From assembly GCF_000382205.1 (NCBI RefSeq), contig NZ_KB907787.1, forward strand, positions 1,465,176 to 1,529,175: a stretch of 64,000 nucleotides of DNA, read 5' to 3'. The position numbers and the translations under genes are program-made. Positions within the stretch are counted from its first letter, which is position 1. The number at the start of each line of letters is the position of its first letter. The notes beneath the pieces are model-generated. The model was not told the DNA's origin, did not search any database, and saw nothing but the letters and a program-made list of their open reading frames with translations. The stretch comes from Dyadobacter beijingensis DSM 21582 (GTDB lineage: Bacteria > Bacteroidota > Bacteroidia > Cytophagales > Spirosomataceae). Shown in pieces: positions 24,589 to 33,680 of this stretch.

Positions 24589-25314
24589 ATGAAACACTAT
24601 TCCTTTTTACGACTGATCGCATTTTCGGTCGTCTTTTTCACTGCCATGGCATTTTCCTGCCAGGATCACCATGTTCCCGACCCTGTGACGAATTGCAACC
24701 GTGTGAATGGTACGCCGCGTGCGTTCAATTGCGAATTTGAATTTGTAAAAGCGGAGTTTTTCGAGGTACGGTACGGAATCGGCGATACGGTGCGTTACGG
24801 CACGGTCACGCCTGGCAGCAACCCGACGATCGAACTTAAAGAAGTGGAGACCGGACGGTGGATTCGCAGCTATTTGAGCATGTTCTATTTTATTCCGGTT
24901 AATGTGACAGTGACGATCAAGCGGATCGCGCCGGCTCCTTCTGCATCCAAAAGCTATTTGCTGCGGCAGGATTTCGCGGTTTATCCCGGCGAGGTTGAAT
25001 TTCCTACTACCAAAGATTTTCCTGTTCCCGCGGATGAAAATCTTACCCCGGTCAATATCGATATCCCGGTGGGCGGCACTTACACTTATAACACGGTCTA
25101 CAACTACGTCGGGAATGCGCGTTATTCCGGTGATGACATCGATTATGGGTTGACGCAGGATTATTATCTGCTCGTTCAGAATGTGGAAACTTCGAAAAAG
25201 TTGCAGCAAGCGCCCTACAATTACACATTTTACAGAGATCGGGCGGAAGCGAAATTGATGTTCCGAACTAAAATTATCCCCGGTATTTGTGTCTTTTGTA
25301 AAAAAGGGAGTTGA
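24589..25314 (+). CDS. lipoprotein of unknown function
   Basis: A 241-aa protein with a signal peptide and lipobox ending at Cys24 (AMAFSC), so it is probably an outer-membrane lipoprotein. The mature part is beta-rich with several Cys near both ends (C38, C48, and CVFCKK at the C-terminus). No known domain. It is a single gene, preceded by 227 bases with no other gene and followed by a large hairpin at 25332-25372. Confidence 0.75.
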   Translation: MKHYSFLRLIAFSVVFFTAMAFSCQDHHVPDPVTNCNRVNGTPRAFNCEFEFVKAEFFEVRYGIGDTVRYGTVTPGSNPTIELKEVETGRWIRSYLSMFYFIPVNVTVTIKRIAPAPSASKSYLLRQDFAVYPGEVEFPTTKDFPVPADENLTPVNIDIPVGGTYTYNTVYNYVGNARYSGDDIDYGLTQDYYLLVQNVETSKKLQQAPYNYTFYRDRAEAKLMFRTKIIPGICVFCKKGS

Positions 25315-25331
25315 GAATTTATCCGTGCCGA

Positions 25332-25372
25332 ATAATGACAATAGCTATCTTTCAGGTAGCTATTGTCATTAT
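25332..25372. terminator. large hairpin between convergent genes
   Basis: A perfect 16-bp stem (ATAATGACAATAGCTA / TAGCTATTGTCATTAT) with a 9-base loop lies between the lipoprotein and alpha-galactosidase genes. There is no strong T-run on either side, so termination is likely but not certain. Confidence 0.55.
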
Positions 25373-25412
25373 CAAGCCATGCAATCAATAGGAAGCTATT
25401 TGAGTCTGGCGG

Positions 25413-27539
25413 TTAATCCACTTTTTCAATCCCCAAAACTTTCGCCTCAAATTGTGTTCCAATCTGGACTTCAATGCCTTTTTCAATCAATTCCTTCCCA
25501 CTGAAAATTCCTGCATCTTTCCCGTCTTCCGCAAAATACAGGCGATAGCGATTACCCGGCTCGGCGAGGGGGAATGCAAATGTCCGTTTCGTTTCTACCG
25601 ATCCGTTTCTGAAAAAGAATAGGACGCCGCCCTGTTTTTCCTTATTGAATTTGTAAACGCCGTCCCAATTGCTCATCGTCGGGCGCTGGAAAACGTCGGA
25701 AACGTAAGTGAAGCGGGTAAACTGGTATTTGAGGTCCATCATTTTGAACCATGTATTCCATTTCAGGTACCAGGGTTTCAGCTCTTTCGGCAGCTTGCGC
25801 GTGTCGCCGACGAGGATCGGTTTGACCGACGCGAGAGACATGAAGGTAAATTGCGAATACGGCGAATCCATAAACTGGTTGCCGATCAGGTTTGTGGCGA
25901 CGGGAATGGCACGGCCGCGGTCGAAAGCCATTTGGCGGATGTTGATCGGGCCTACCGGCGCATCGTCGTCGTAATTGGTAAGCCAGTCGTAATCGGCGTG
26001 TTCGATCAATGCGTAATCGTTAATGTAGTACTCACCCCACACTTCATACGTGCAGTCGACGAGCAGATCCGGGAATTCTTTGTGCAGGTCGTCGAAGAGC
26101 TGCAATGCTTTTTCGTAAATGGCGTAATAGGAACTCTCGCGGTCTTTGTGGCTTTTACCTTCGAATTTGTAATCACCTTTTTTGGAATAATCAAGCACGT
26201 AAGCGGAGTTGGCGATGGCGAGGTCGAGCTTAATATACGCAAGCTCGTTCTCGCGCACGTGTCGTTTGATCTTCTCCAATATATAATCGTAATAACCCGA
26301 AGCCAGTGACATGGTCACACGGCCCTTCATTTCTTCGTGCAGATATGCCGGCTCGCCATTCTTGTCATAAATGGTCCATTCGGGGTGCTGCTGAAACAAC
26401 TTGCTGCTTTTGTCGACCGATGCGAGGCCCATCCAGAGACCAGGTTTCATTCCTCTTTTTCTAATGTGATCGGTAATGGGTTTCAATCCATTCGGAAAAC
26501 GTTTCGGATGCGGTTCCCAATCGCCATAATTGTTTTCCCAGCCTGCATCCATGATAAAGAGGTCGGTGCCGGTGCCTTCAAGGCCGTCGGCGAGCTGGGT
26601 GACGAGCGTATCATTGATATTGGTATAAAAAGGCCGCCACGTATTGTAGAATGTAAAGGGGATGTCCTTCCGCTCGAACAATTTCACGCCCAGGCGTGTA
26701 CGTATGAAGTCCGCGAAGGGGCCTTCGAATGCGTCTTCCCATTTCTGGGATTTGACAAGGCAGATGAATGTCCGCGGACTGTCAAACTTTTCCTTTGGTT
26801 CAATCCACTTTTTAAAAGGATAATGATCGGTCAGGCCCGTCATGCCGATCGATATGCGGTGATGATCGGTGTAGACTTCTGTTTTTTTGAGAATGCTGGG
26901 CGCTTCGTTGCCCAGGATGAAGCCCTCTTTAACATAGTTATTATACACAAAGATTGCCGCATCGTGGTGGTCGCCCGTGTAGGGGCGCCAGGCGAAGCGG
27001 GAGCCGTAGTTCGTGTAGAGTTCACTTTGTTGTGAAGATACAGGAACAAGATTCAGCCGCTCCACTTCCAGATCGGCGATGGCGATGGCCTTGGGCCCCA
27101 GATTGGTAATGCTGATCTGCTTGCGGACTACCGGCAGTTCATCGTATACTTCATAGCTTAAATCCACTATGAGATTTTCGGCGGCCGTGCCCGGTTTTCC
27201 AGTCAGCCGGACCCTTACCTGCTGGATGCCGTCATCGGTCCGGGAGACGGTGTGTTTGGTATATTTAAATAATCCATTCTTACCGTTGCTACTCGCAGGT
27301 GTACCGTTAATTGTAAAATAAAACTCCTCCGAGCCAGGGCGGCTGTAATCTTTGTTCGTCAGAAGATGCTGGAAGCGCGAAGTATGGAAAGAATTATCGC
27401 CAATCGTGAATTTTCTTTCCAGAAAGCGGTTTTTAACAATGAGCGAATCTTGCGAAAACGCCTGGTAGGAGGCGAGAATGGCCAGCAAAGCCATGTGCAA
27501 GGCCGCTTGAATAGCGACCCGGATAAATGTGTAGTACAT
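25413..27539 (-). CDS. exported GH36-type alpha-galactosidase
   Basis: A 708-aa protein with an N-terminal signal segment (cleavage near AFSQ, residue 29). It has a beta-rich N-terminal domain and a (beta/alpha)8 barrel from about residue 280. 'FIMDAGWENNYGDWEPHPKR' and 'MKPGLWMGLASVDK' are family hallmarks, and 'YIKLDLAIA' carries the Asp nucleophile of clan GH-D. The acid/base Asp lies in the 'IEHADYDWLTNYDDD' region. It would release alpha-linked galactose from oligosaccharides in the periplasm. An inverted repeat ACTATG-N7-CATAGT (27575-27593) lies 35 bases before the start and may be an operator. Confidence 0.87.
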   Translation of the reverse strand: MYYTFIRVAIQAALHMALLAILASYQAFSQDSLIVKNRFLERKFTIGDNSFHTSRFQHLLTNKDYSRPGSEEFYFTINGTPASSNGKNGLFKYTKHTVSRTDDGIQQVRVRLTGKPGTAAENLIVDLSYEVYDELPVVRKQISITNLGPKAIAIADLEVERLNLVPVSSQQSELYTNYGSRFAWRPYTGDHHDAAIFVYNNYVKEGFILGNEAPSILKKTEVYTDHHRISIGMTGLTDHYPFKKWIEPKEKFDSPRTFICLVKSQKWEDAFEGPFADFIRTRLGVKLFERKDIPFTFYNTWRPFYTNINDTLVTQLADGLEGTGTDLFIMDAGWENNYGDWEPHPKRFPNGLKPITDHIRKRGMKPGLWMGLASVDKSSKLFQQHPEWTIYDKNGEPAYLHEEMKGRVTMSLASGYYDYILEKIKRHVRENELAYIKLDLAIANSAYVLDYSKKGDYKFEGKSHKDRESSYYAIYEKALQLFDDLHKEFPDLLVDCTYEVWGEYYINDYALIEHADYDWLTNYDDDAPVGPINIRQMAFDRGRAIPVATNLIGNQFMDSPYSQFTFMSLASVKPILVGDTRKLPKELKPWYLKWNTWFKMMDLKYQFTRFTYVSDVFQRPTMSNWDGVYKFNKEKQGGVLFFFRNGSVETKRTFAFPLAEPGNRYRLYFAEDGKDAGIFSGKELIEKGIEVQIGTQFEAKVLGIEKVD

Positions 27540-27574
27540 AGTTATGTGTATAGTTATAATTTACTACTAAACTG

Positions 27575-27593
27575 ACTATGAAATGACCATAGT
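27575..27593. promoter_or_regulatory. inverted repeat upstream of the alpha-galactosidase gene
   Basis: ACTATG-N7-CATAGT lies between the divergent alpha-galactosidase and gnd genes. It could be an operator for either. The only support is symmetry and position. Confidence 0.3.
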
Positions 27594-27714
27594 AATGTCT
27601 AATTTAATAAAATACCGGGAACAATTTAAATTTTAAACAGATAATCAACAAAGATGTGAGCTGGTCTTTGAAAAACCCTGATATTGCAGCTTCTTAATTC
27701 AAGACGTTTAATAT

Positions 27715-29127
27715 ATGTCACAGAACTTATTCGATTTTGGAATGATCGGTCTGGGCGTAATGGGGCGTAACCTGTTACTGAACATGGCTGATCATGGTTT
27801 CTCCGTTATCGGTTTCGATAAGGACGAAACCAAAAATTCTGCATTGGAATCAAGTGCCACCCCGGGCACTACGGTAAAGGGCGTTTCGGAACTCGCCCAG
27901 ATGATCCAGCTCCTGGCGCGTCCCCGCAAGGTGATGATGCTGGTACCAGCCGGCCAGCCGGTCGACGACGTCATCGCATCCCTTTTACCTCTTCTTGAAA
28001 AAGGCGACGTGATCATCGACGGAGGAAACTCCCATTATACAGATACGCTCCGCCGCGTGAAATACCTTCGTGAAAAGGACATCCATTTTATGGGAATCGG
28101 TGTTTCCGGTGGGGAAAAAGGCGCCCGCACCGGCCCGAGCATCATGCCGGGCGGCGATAAGGAGGCTTACGCGCACGTACAACCCATGCTGGAAGCGATT
28201 GCGGCGAAGGTGAACGGCGAGCCTTGCGTGGCTTACCTGGGCAAGGAAGGTGCCGGCCATTATGTAAAAATGGTCCATAATGGTATTGAATACGCGATTA
28301 TGCAGCTCATCAGCGAATCGTACGCGATCCTGAAAAAAGCCGGCCTGAGCAACCAGCAATTGCACGAGACATTCAAAAGCTGGAACGAAGGCGACCTGCA
28401 ATCGTTCCTGGTGGAAATTACCGCCGATATTTTCCTGCAAAAAGACGATAAATCCGATGCCGATCTGGTGGATGTGATTTCCGACAAAGCCGGGTCAAAA
28501 GGTACCGGTAAATGGACGTCGCAGGACTCGATGGAGCTGCCCGTGGCCGTGCCGGTGATCGATACCGCCGTGGCAATGCGTACGCTGTCGGGTTATAAGG
28601 ACGAAAGGATTGTAGCCGCCGGGTTGTACGGAGCCAGCGAGCCTATCTCGGCCGAAACCGGGGAGCTCATCCAACAGGTGCACGATGCATTGTACTTTGC
28701 CACGATCCTCGCCTACGCGCAGGGGCTCGCGATGCTGTTCCAGGCGTCGAAAGATTTGCAGATGGATATCCCGCTGACGGACGTAGTGAGCGTGTGGAGA
28801 GGCGGTTGCATTATCCGTTCGTCGTTGCTTTCGGTGTTTACGGATGCTTATAAGCAAACCCCGGAATTGTCCAATATTCTGTTGAACCAAGAGGTAGCCG
28901 CATTGGTTAAGTCAGTGGAAGGTAATACGCGTTCACTGATCGCCCATGCCGCCCAGTCGGGCATTCCGGCGGCTGCGCTGATGTCGTCCCTGGCTTACTT
29001 CGACGCCTACAAAACAGCCTACATGCCAACGAACCTGATCCAGGCGCAGCGTGACTACTTCGGGGCGCATACGTACCAACGTACCGATATCCCTGGTACT
29101 TTCCATACTGAATGGGGTCAACAATAA
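27715..29127 (+). CDS. gnd: 6-phosphogluconate dehydrogenase, decarboxylating
   Basis: A 470-aa full-length enzyme converting 6-phosphogluconate and NADP+ to ribulose 5-phosphate, CO2 and NADPH. The dinucleotide site 'GLGVMGRNLLLNMADHG' starts at residue 12. 'SGGEKGARTGPSIMPGG' (about 131-147) and 'KMVHNGIEY' (about 186-194, catalytic Lys) match the substrate site of the long homodimeric form. It heads the operon gnd-zwf-pgl, with 12 bases to zwf. The order is reversed relative to the pathway. Confidence 0.97.
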   Translation: MSQNLFDFGMIGLGVMGRNLLLNMADHGFSVIGFDKDETKNSALESSATPGTTVKGVSELAQMIQLLARPRKVMMLVPAGQPVDDVIASLLPLLEKGDVIIDGGNSHYTDTLRRVKYLREKDIHFMGIGVSGGEKGARTGPSIMPGGDKEAYAHVQPMLEAIAAKVNGEPCVAYLGKEGAGHYVKMVHNGIEYAIMQLISESYAILKKAGLSNQQLHETFKSWNEGDLQSFLVEITADIFLQKDDKSDADLVDVISDKAGSKGTGKWTSQDSMELPVAVPVIDTAVAMRTLSGYKDERIVAAGLYGASEPISAETGELIQQVHDALYFATILAYAQGLAMLFQASKDLQMDIPLTDVVSVWRGGCIIRSSLLSVFTDAYKQTPELSNILLNQEVAALVKSVEGNTRSLIAHAAQSGIPAAALMSSLAYFDAYKTAYMPTNLIQAQRDYFGAHTYQRTDIPGTFHTEWGQQ

Positions 29128-29139
29128 ATCAGAAATTCT

Positions 29140-30648
29140 ATGCAAAGCAATAAACGTCCCCCTGCCTCGGTCGTCTTTATTTTCGGAGGAAGCGGGGACC
29201 TCAACTACCGGAAGCTCACACCCGCTCTCTATAACTTGTTTCTGGACAATTGGATGCCCGATCAGTTCGCCATCGCGGGTATCGGCCGGAGCGCTTATTC
29301 CAATGAAAAATACCATGAGCATTTGCTCGACGGTGTAACGAAGTTCTCGCGGCGCAAAGGCAAGCAGAATGGCCATTGGACAGATTTTACCCAGCACGTT
29401 TCGTACCTGCAAATGGACGGTGACGACGCGGAAGCTTACCACAAGATCACCGACCTCGTTAAGGAAAAAGAAGAAGAATGGGGCGTGCATCCCAATGTGA
29501 TTTTCTACCTCGCCGTAGCGCCTCAGCTTGTGCCTTCCATCGCTCAGAAACTGGGTGCATTGAAGCTCTGCGGAGAGAAAAGCACTACGCGGATTGTAGT
29601 TGAAAAGCCATTTGGTCATGACCTGGAAAGTGCCCACGAGCTGAACTTGCTGCTTTCGAGCATGTTCGCCGAGGAGCAGATCTTCCGTATCGACCACTAT
29701 TTAGGGAAAGAAACGGTTCAGAATATCCTTGCGCTGCGTTTTGCCAATGCCTTGTTCGAGCCGCTCTGGAACCGCAATTACATCGACCACATTCAGATTA
29801 CCGCTGCCGAAGCAGTGGGTCTGGAAGGCCGCGGAGGCTATTTCGAGCACGCGGGTGCATTGCGCGACATGGTGCAGAACCATATCCTGCAAATCCTGTG
29901 TATGATCGCGATGGAGCCGCCGGTATCGTTCGATGCGAACGAGATCCGTAATAAAAAAGTGGATGTGCTGAATGCGATCCGCCGGATCACCAAAGAACAG
30001 GTACACGATTTCGCCGTTCGCGGCCAATATTCGGGTGGTTGGAAAAAAGGTGAGAAAGTGGTCGGTTACCGCCAGGAAGAAGGCGTGAACCCGCAGTCGA
30101 ATATCGATACGTTCGCTGCTGTGAAGTTCTACATCGACAACTGGCGCTGGCAGGGCGTACCCTTCTACGTTCGTACCGGTAAATACCTGAACCAGAAGGC
30201 GACCCATATCACATTGCATTTCAAACAGGCGCCGCACTATGCATTTCCGCCGGAGTCGGCTGAAACATGGAGATCTAACCGATTGACAATCAGTATTCAG
30301 CCGAATATGGACATCAGCATCCGCTTCCAGGCCAAGCGCCCTGGACAAACGATGATGCTCGATCCGGTGGACATGACATTCGATTACGATGCCGTAGCAG
30401 GCGAACACGCACCGGAAGCCTACGAAACTTTGCTTTTGGATGTAATGGAAGGCGACGCGACACTGTTCATGCGTAACGACCAGGTGGATGCCGCGTGGCG
30501 CGTGATCATGCCGGTACTCGAAGCGTGGGAAAACCGCCCGCCGCAGGACTTCCCGAACTATGCGCCAGACTCATGGGGGCCGGACGCTGCCGATGCACTC
30601 ATCGCCCGCGACGGTCATACCTGGCTTAACCTGCCACCAACCCCGTAA
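29140..30648 (+). CDS. zwf: glucose-6-phosphate 1-dehydrogenase
   Basis: A 502-aa enzyme of the oxidative pentose phosphate pathway, oxidising glucose 6-phosphate to 6-phosphogluconolactone. The N-terminal 'FGGSGDLNYRKL' is the nucleotide-binding signature, 'VVEKPFGHDL' follows, and 'RIDHYLGKE' (about 184-192) contains the active-site Asp-His. Length is normal. Only 3 bases separate it from pgl, so the two are co-translated. Confidence 0.97.
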   Translation: MQSNKRPPASVVFIFGGSGDLNYRKLTPALYNLFLDNWMPDQFAIAGIGRSAYSNEKYHEHLLDGVTKFSRRKGKQNGHWTDFTQHVSYLQMDGDDAEAYHKITDLVKEKEEEWGVHPNVIFYLAVAPQLVPSIAQKLGALKLCGEKSTTRIVVEKPFGHDLESAHELNLLLSSMFAEEQIFRIDHYLGKETVQNILALRFANALFEPLWNRNYIDHIQITAAEAVGLEGRGGYFEHAGALRDMVQNHILQILCMIAMEPPVSFDANEIRNKKVDVLNAIRRITKEQVHDFAVRGQYSGGWKKGEKVVGYRQEEGVNPQSNIDTFAAVKFYIDNWRWQGVPFYVRTGKYLNQKATHITLHFKQAPHYAFPPESAETWRSNRLTISIQPNMDISIRFQAKRPGQTMMLDPVDMTFDYDAVAGEHAPEAYETLLLDVMEGDATLFMRNDQVDAAWRVIMPVLEAWENRPPQDFPNYAPDSWGPDAADALIARDGHTWLNLPPTP

Positions 30649-30651
30649 GCG

Positions 30652-31371
30652 ATGGAGTTGCATATCGAGAAGGATACCAAAGCATTGAGCGCCAGCCTTG
30701 CTGAATGGATTAACAACTACATTCAGCAGGTGCTTGCGAAGCAGGACCGTTTCACGTTTGTACTGTCGGGCGGAAGTACGCCGAAAGCATTGTACGCATT
30801 GCTGGCCGAATCGCCTTACAAAGAATCGATTCCGTGGGAGAAGCTGCATTTCTTCTGGGGCGACGAGCGTGCGGTCCCGTTTGAGGACGCGCGGAATAAT
30901 GCCAAAATGTGCTATGATGAATTGCTGGATAAAGTGCCCGTCAAGGCTGAAAATATCCATATTATGCGCACGGACATTACGCCCGCGGAATCGGCTGCCG
31001 AATATGAGAAGATTCTTAAAACCTATTTCGAAGGCTCGGAAACGACTTTCGATTTCGTGTTGCTTGGAATGGGTGATGATGGTCATACGTTATCGCTTTT
31101 CCCCGGAACGGAGGTGATCCACGAGGAAAACGCACTCGCGACCTCGTTCTTCCTCCAAGCGCAGGACATGTACCGCATTACGCTGACGGCCCCGGTCGTG
31201 AACAATGCGGCTTGCGTGGCGTTCCTGGCAGCCGGAGCGGGTAAAGCGGAGGTGTTGAAGCAGGTTTTGAAAGGAGAGAAGAACGTAGACCTCTATCCAT
31301 CGCAGATCATCCAGCCTGTTAAAGGTGAGTTGCACTGGTTTGTCGACGAGGCTGCGGCTGCATCGCTCTAA
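30652..31371 (+). CDS. pgl: 6-phosphogluconolactonase
   Basis: A 239-aa DevB-type lactonase that hydrolyses 6-phosphogluconolactone. 'LSGGSTPKALYALL' (phosphate binding), 'HFFWGDERAVP' and 'LGMGDDGHTLSLFPG' are all present, the last carrying the catalytic His. It is last in the gnd-zwf-pgl operon and is followed by a strong hairpin at 31397-31426. Typical length. Confidence 0.96.
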   Translation: MELHIEKDTKALSASLAEWINNYIQQVLAKQDRFTFVLSGGSTPKALYALLAESPYKESIPWEKLHFFWGDERAVPFEDARNNAKMCYDELLDKVPVKAENIHIMRTDITPAESAAEYEKILKTYFEGSETTFDFVLLGMGDDGHTLSLFPGTEVIHEENALATSFFLQAQDMYRITLTAPVVNNAACVAFLAAGAGKAEVLKQVLKGEKNVDLYPSQIIQPVKGELHWFVDEAAAASL

Positions 31372-31396
31372 GCTTTATATTGTTATTCCAATGCTG

Positions 31397-31426
31397 CAAA
31401 GCGCGCCGATCCGTCGGCGCGCTTTG
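31397..31426 (+). terminator. hairpin terminator of the gnd-zwf-pgl operon
   Basis: A perfect 13-bp GC-rich stem (CAAAGCGCGCCGA / TCGGCGCGCTTTG) with a TCCG loop. The T-tract is weak, but the stem is very stable. Confidence 0.75.
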
Positions 31427-31471
31427 TGCTGTTTATGGGGTTTTTGAAGCGTTCAACAATGCGCAGAACCA

Positions 31472-31486
31472 TTAGATAAAATCTAA
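31472..31486. promoter_or_regulatory. 15-bp inverted repeat upstream of the small membrane/SPFH operon
   Basis: TTAGAT-AAA-ATCTAA is perfectly symmetric and lies about 50 bases before the 58-aa gene. A weak -7-like TAATTTTA is at 31510-31517. A regulator site is possible. Confidence 0.35.
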
Positions 31487-31538
31487 CGGTCGCTCACTAC
31501 CCCGCGTATTAATTTTACGTAAAACAAACCTCGGTCAC

Positions 31539-31715
31539 ATGATACACATTCTGAAAATCGCGGCGGTTGTCATCGTGGTAACCTACGCGCTAAGGCTCGT
31601 CAACGCCCAGTCCGATCTGCTCGTTTTCAGCGGCCTGGCGATTATCGGGGCAGCATTCTATTTCCTCTGTACTGTTCTCGGACAGGTGATCAACCAATTT
31701 AAATCTAAACTATAA
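31539..31715 (+). CDS. 58-aa membrane protein
   Basis: A frame from ATG 31539 to TAA 31715 encodes 58 aa with two hydrophobic segments (about 4-22 and 27-49) joined by a short 'LVNAQSDLL' turn and a basic tail. It ends 5 bases before the SPFH gene, so the two are almost certainly co-transcribed. It is a small inner-membrane protein that could be a partner or regulator of the SPFH oligomer; that link rests on position only. Confidence 0.65.
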   Translation: MIHILKIAAVVIVVTYALRLVNAQSDLLVFSGLAIIGAAFYFLCTVLGQVINQFKSKL

Positions 31716-31720
31716 TCGAC

Positions 31721-32554
31721 ATGACAAGAAAAATTATCATTGGTATCGTCACATTTATACTCATCATCATGGGGCTGGCCATCCAGCCATTTTCGTTCGA
31801 AAACATCGATGCCGGTAATGTGGGTATCCGCATTAACCTCTACGGCAGCGAAAAGGGCGTCGACAACATCACCCTTGTCACCGGCCGGGTTTGGTACAAT
31901 TCGTGGACGACCAAGATTGTAGAATTCCCTACGTATACGCAGAGTGTTGACTACGAGTCATTTGTAATTACCACCAAAGACGCCGCCGAGTTCAAGGTCG
32001 ATCCGAAGCTGAACTATCACATCAACCCGGAGAAAGTGCCGCAGATTTACCGCCAATACAGACGACCGTTAGCGGAAATCCAGCAGGGTTTTATGAAAAA
32101 TACCATTTACGACGCGTACCGTATCGTGGCCAACTCGTTCACGTCCGACAGCGTCATGTCCAACCGGGAAGTGTTCGAAGACCGTGTGCAGAATGTTTTG
32201 ACCAAAACACTGGGCAAGGACGGCTTCGTATACGACCAACTCACCTCGGCCATCACGCCGCCGCCGTCTCTGCGGCAAATGATCGACGAAAAGAACGCCT
32301 CGATCCAGGCCCGTTTGAAAGCTGAAAACCAGGCAAAGCAAGCGGAAGCCGAAGCAAAAGTAATCATCGCCCGCGCGGAAGGCCAGGCGAAAGCGACATT
32401 GATCAAGGCCAGGGCGGAAGCGGAAGCCAACCAGTTGAGACAAAAGACATTAACCCCTCTATTGATCCAGCAGGAATGGGTTGCGAAATGGAACGGCGTA
32501 CTGCCGACCACAAATGCAGGCGGCAGTACGAGTCTGATGCTGGGCGTGAAGTAA
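31721..32554 (+). CDS. SPFH/Band 7 (prohibitin-family) membrane protein
   Basis: A 277-aa protein anchored by one N-terminal membrane segment (5-22), followed by the SPFH beta-rich domain ('AGNVGIRINLYGSEKGVDN') and a long Ala/Glu/Lys-rich coiled coil (about 190-245). This is prohibitin architecture. Such proteins form large ring oligomers that organise membrane domains and proteases. It is preceded by the 58-aa membrane gene and followed by a hairpin at 32583-32601. Confidence 0.9.
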   Translation: MTRKIIIGIVTFILIIMGLAIQPFSFENIDAGNVGIRINLYGSEKGVDNITLVTGRVWYNSWTTKIVEFPTYTQSVDYESFVITTKDAAEFKVDPKLNYHINPEKVPQIYRQYRRPLAEIQQGFMKNTIYDAYRIVANSFTSDSVMSNREVFEDRVQNVLTKTLGKDGFVYDQLTSAITPPPSLRQMIDEKNASIQARLKAENQAKQAEAEAKVIIARAEGQAKATLIKARAEAEANQLRQKTLTPLLIQQEWVAKWNGVLPTTNAGGSTSLMLGVK

Positions 32555-32582
32555 CCCGAATTTTGAAACTGATCAACGACAG

Positions 32583-32601
32583 CCCCGGGATTACCTCGGG
32601 G
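32583..32601. terminator. hairpin between the convergent SPFH and YtrA-operon genes
   Basis: CCCCG / CGGGG stem with a 9-base loop, followed on the plus strand by TTATTTTGTTG. It overlaps the stop codon of the minus-strand gene ending at 32591. Confidence 0.6.
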
Positions 32602-33286
32602 TTATTTTGTTGTTCTTAATCAGTTTTTTGAGCATGCTGCCTGGTAAGCTGATATATGCGGCGCTGTCTATCACCGGATTAACATCGCCGAAAATATCCT
32701 TTTCCGTATTGAATGTACTTTGGTCGATAATGTCGATATCGGCGGTCTCTACGCGACTGCGCTGGTCGAATCTCAGGTAACCTTTGTGGGCAATCCTCGC
32801 TTTCAAACTGCTCACAGAGCTATTTTGGATTATCAGCGCATCGCCATTTTGCCTGATCGTCAAGCTATCGAACTTAAAACCATTGACCTTAGTCTGAATG
32901 CTGTCGTTAATGATCCCTTCCAGTTTCGGGGTAATGATGTAAATGGAAGCGGCCAGGTAGGAAGCATCGCGGCCGGTGTACATTTGTTTCCAATCCGGTT
33001 TGTAATTGAGCACCAATGTGTCGCCCACGTTCTTGTATTCAATGTATTTGGATAAAGTGATCATCCGTATCTGGGGCGTGGTACCTTGCTGGATCTCGGT
33101 CAATGCAAAGCCTTTTCCTTTGAGATGAACATATTTGAACGCGCCTACCGGATGTTTCGAATACCCGTGAAACCTGTCGTTTTTATCAACTTTGTCAAAC
33201 TTGTTTTTCAGGATAAAATTGGATGACAATGTGACCAGGAAGAATACGGATAATGTGATGATTAACAGGATATTGCTGGTTTTCAT
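32591..33286 (-). CDS. membrane-anchored protein of unknown function in the GntR-ABC operon
   Basis: A 231-aa protein with one N-terminal membrane segment (6-26) and a beta-rich remainder that probably faces the periplasm. The repeating 'ADIDIIDQSTFN'-like strands suggest a beta-helix or auto-transporter-adhesin-like fold, but no family is certain. It begins 4 bases after the GntR stop and is the last gene of the ABC transporter operon, so it may assist or sense the transporter's substrate. Confidence 0.7.
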   Translation of the reverse strand: MKTSNILLIITLSVFFLVTLSSNFILKNKFDKVDKNDRFHGYSKHPVGAFKYVHLKGKGFALTEIQQGTTPQIRMITLSKYIEYKNVGDTLVLNYKPDWKQMYTGRDASYLAASIYIITPKLEGIINDSIQTKVNGFKFDSLTIRQNGDALIIQNSSVSSLKARIAHKGYLRFDQRSRVETADIDIIDQSTFNTEKDIFGDVNPVIDSAAYISLPGSMLKKLIKNNKITPR

Positions 33287-33289
33287 GGC

Positions 33290-33670
33290 TTACTTGGTTA
33301 ACGGGTACATTTCTTCAATGAACTTCTGGTAGAGGCTATGCAGTTCGTCGATTCCGATGTCGAGCAAGTAAAGGTTTTTGAACACCTCAGGCAGGTCGTT
33401 GGTCAGAAACCGTTCTTTGCGGTAGGCAAGAATCTTCGTATTCGCCTGCTCGTCGGCCGAGTAGCCGATGCCGCGTTTGTTGAAAATAATCTCCTTGTTT
33501 TGGAGGAAATCATAGGTCCGCATAACGGTATTCGGGTTGACTTCCATCATGGCCGCAAGGTCCCGTACCGACGGGATGCGCTCGCCCGGCGGCCATTTGC
33601 CCAGTAATATCTGCTCGCAGATGTAATCCGCGATTTGCAGGTAGATGGCTTGTTTATCTTTGAATTCCAT
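33290..33670 (-). CDS. GntR-family regulator, YtrA subfamily
   Basis: A 126-aa regulator with an N-terminal winged helix ('GERIPSVRDLAAMMEVNPNT' is the recognition region, residues 28-47) and a short two-helix C-terminal dimerisation tail. The short tail marks the YtrA subfamily, which nearly always controls an adjacent ABC transporter. It lies 11 bases after the permease gene. A matching operator/promoter is at 35450-35502 in front of the ATPase gene, suggesting autoregulation of the whole operon. Confidence 0.92.
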   Translation of the reverse strand: MEFKDKQAIYLQIADYICEQILLGKWPPGERIPSVRDLAAMMEVNPNTVMRTYDFLQNKEIIFNKRGIGYSADEQANTKILAYRKERFLTNDLPEVFKNLYLLDIGIDELHSLYQKFIEEMYPLTK

Positions 33671-33680
33671 AATAGCACAT

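Noticed and set aside
24607-25341. 244-aa minus-strand frame opposite the lipoprotein gene
   Set aside because: Ile/Arg-rich shadow; the plus strand has a proper signal peptide and lipobox.
29701-30408. 235-aa minus-strand frame opposite zwf
   Set aside because: Shadow of zwf; similar frames lie opposite gnd and pgl and none has family features.
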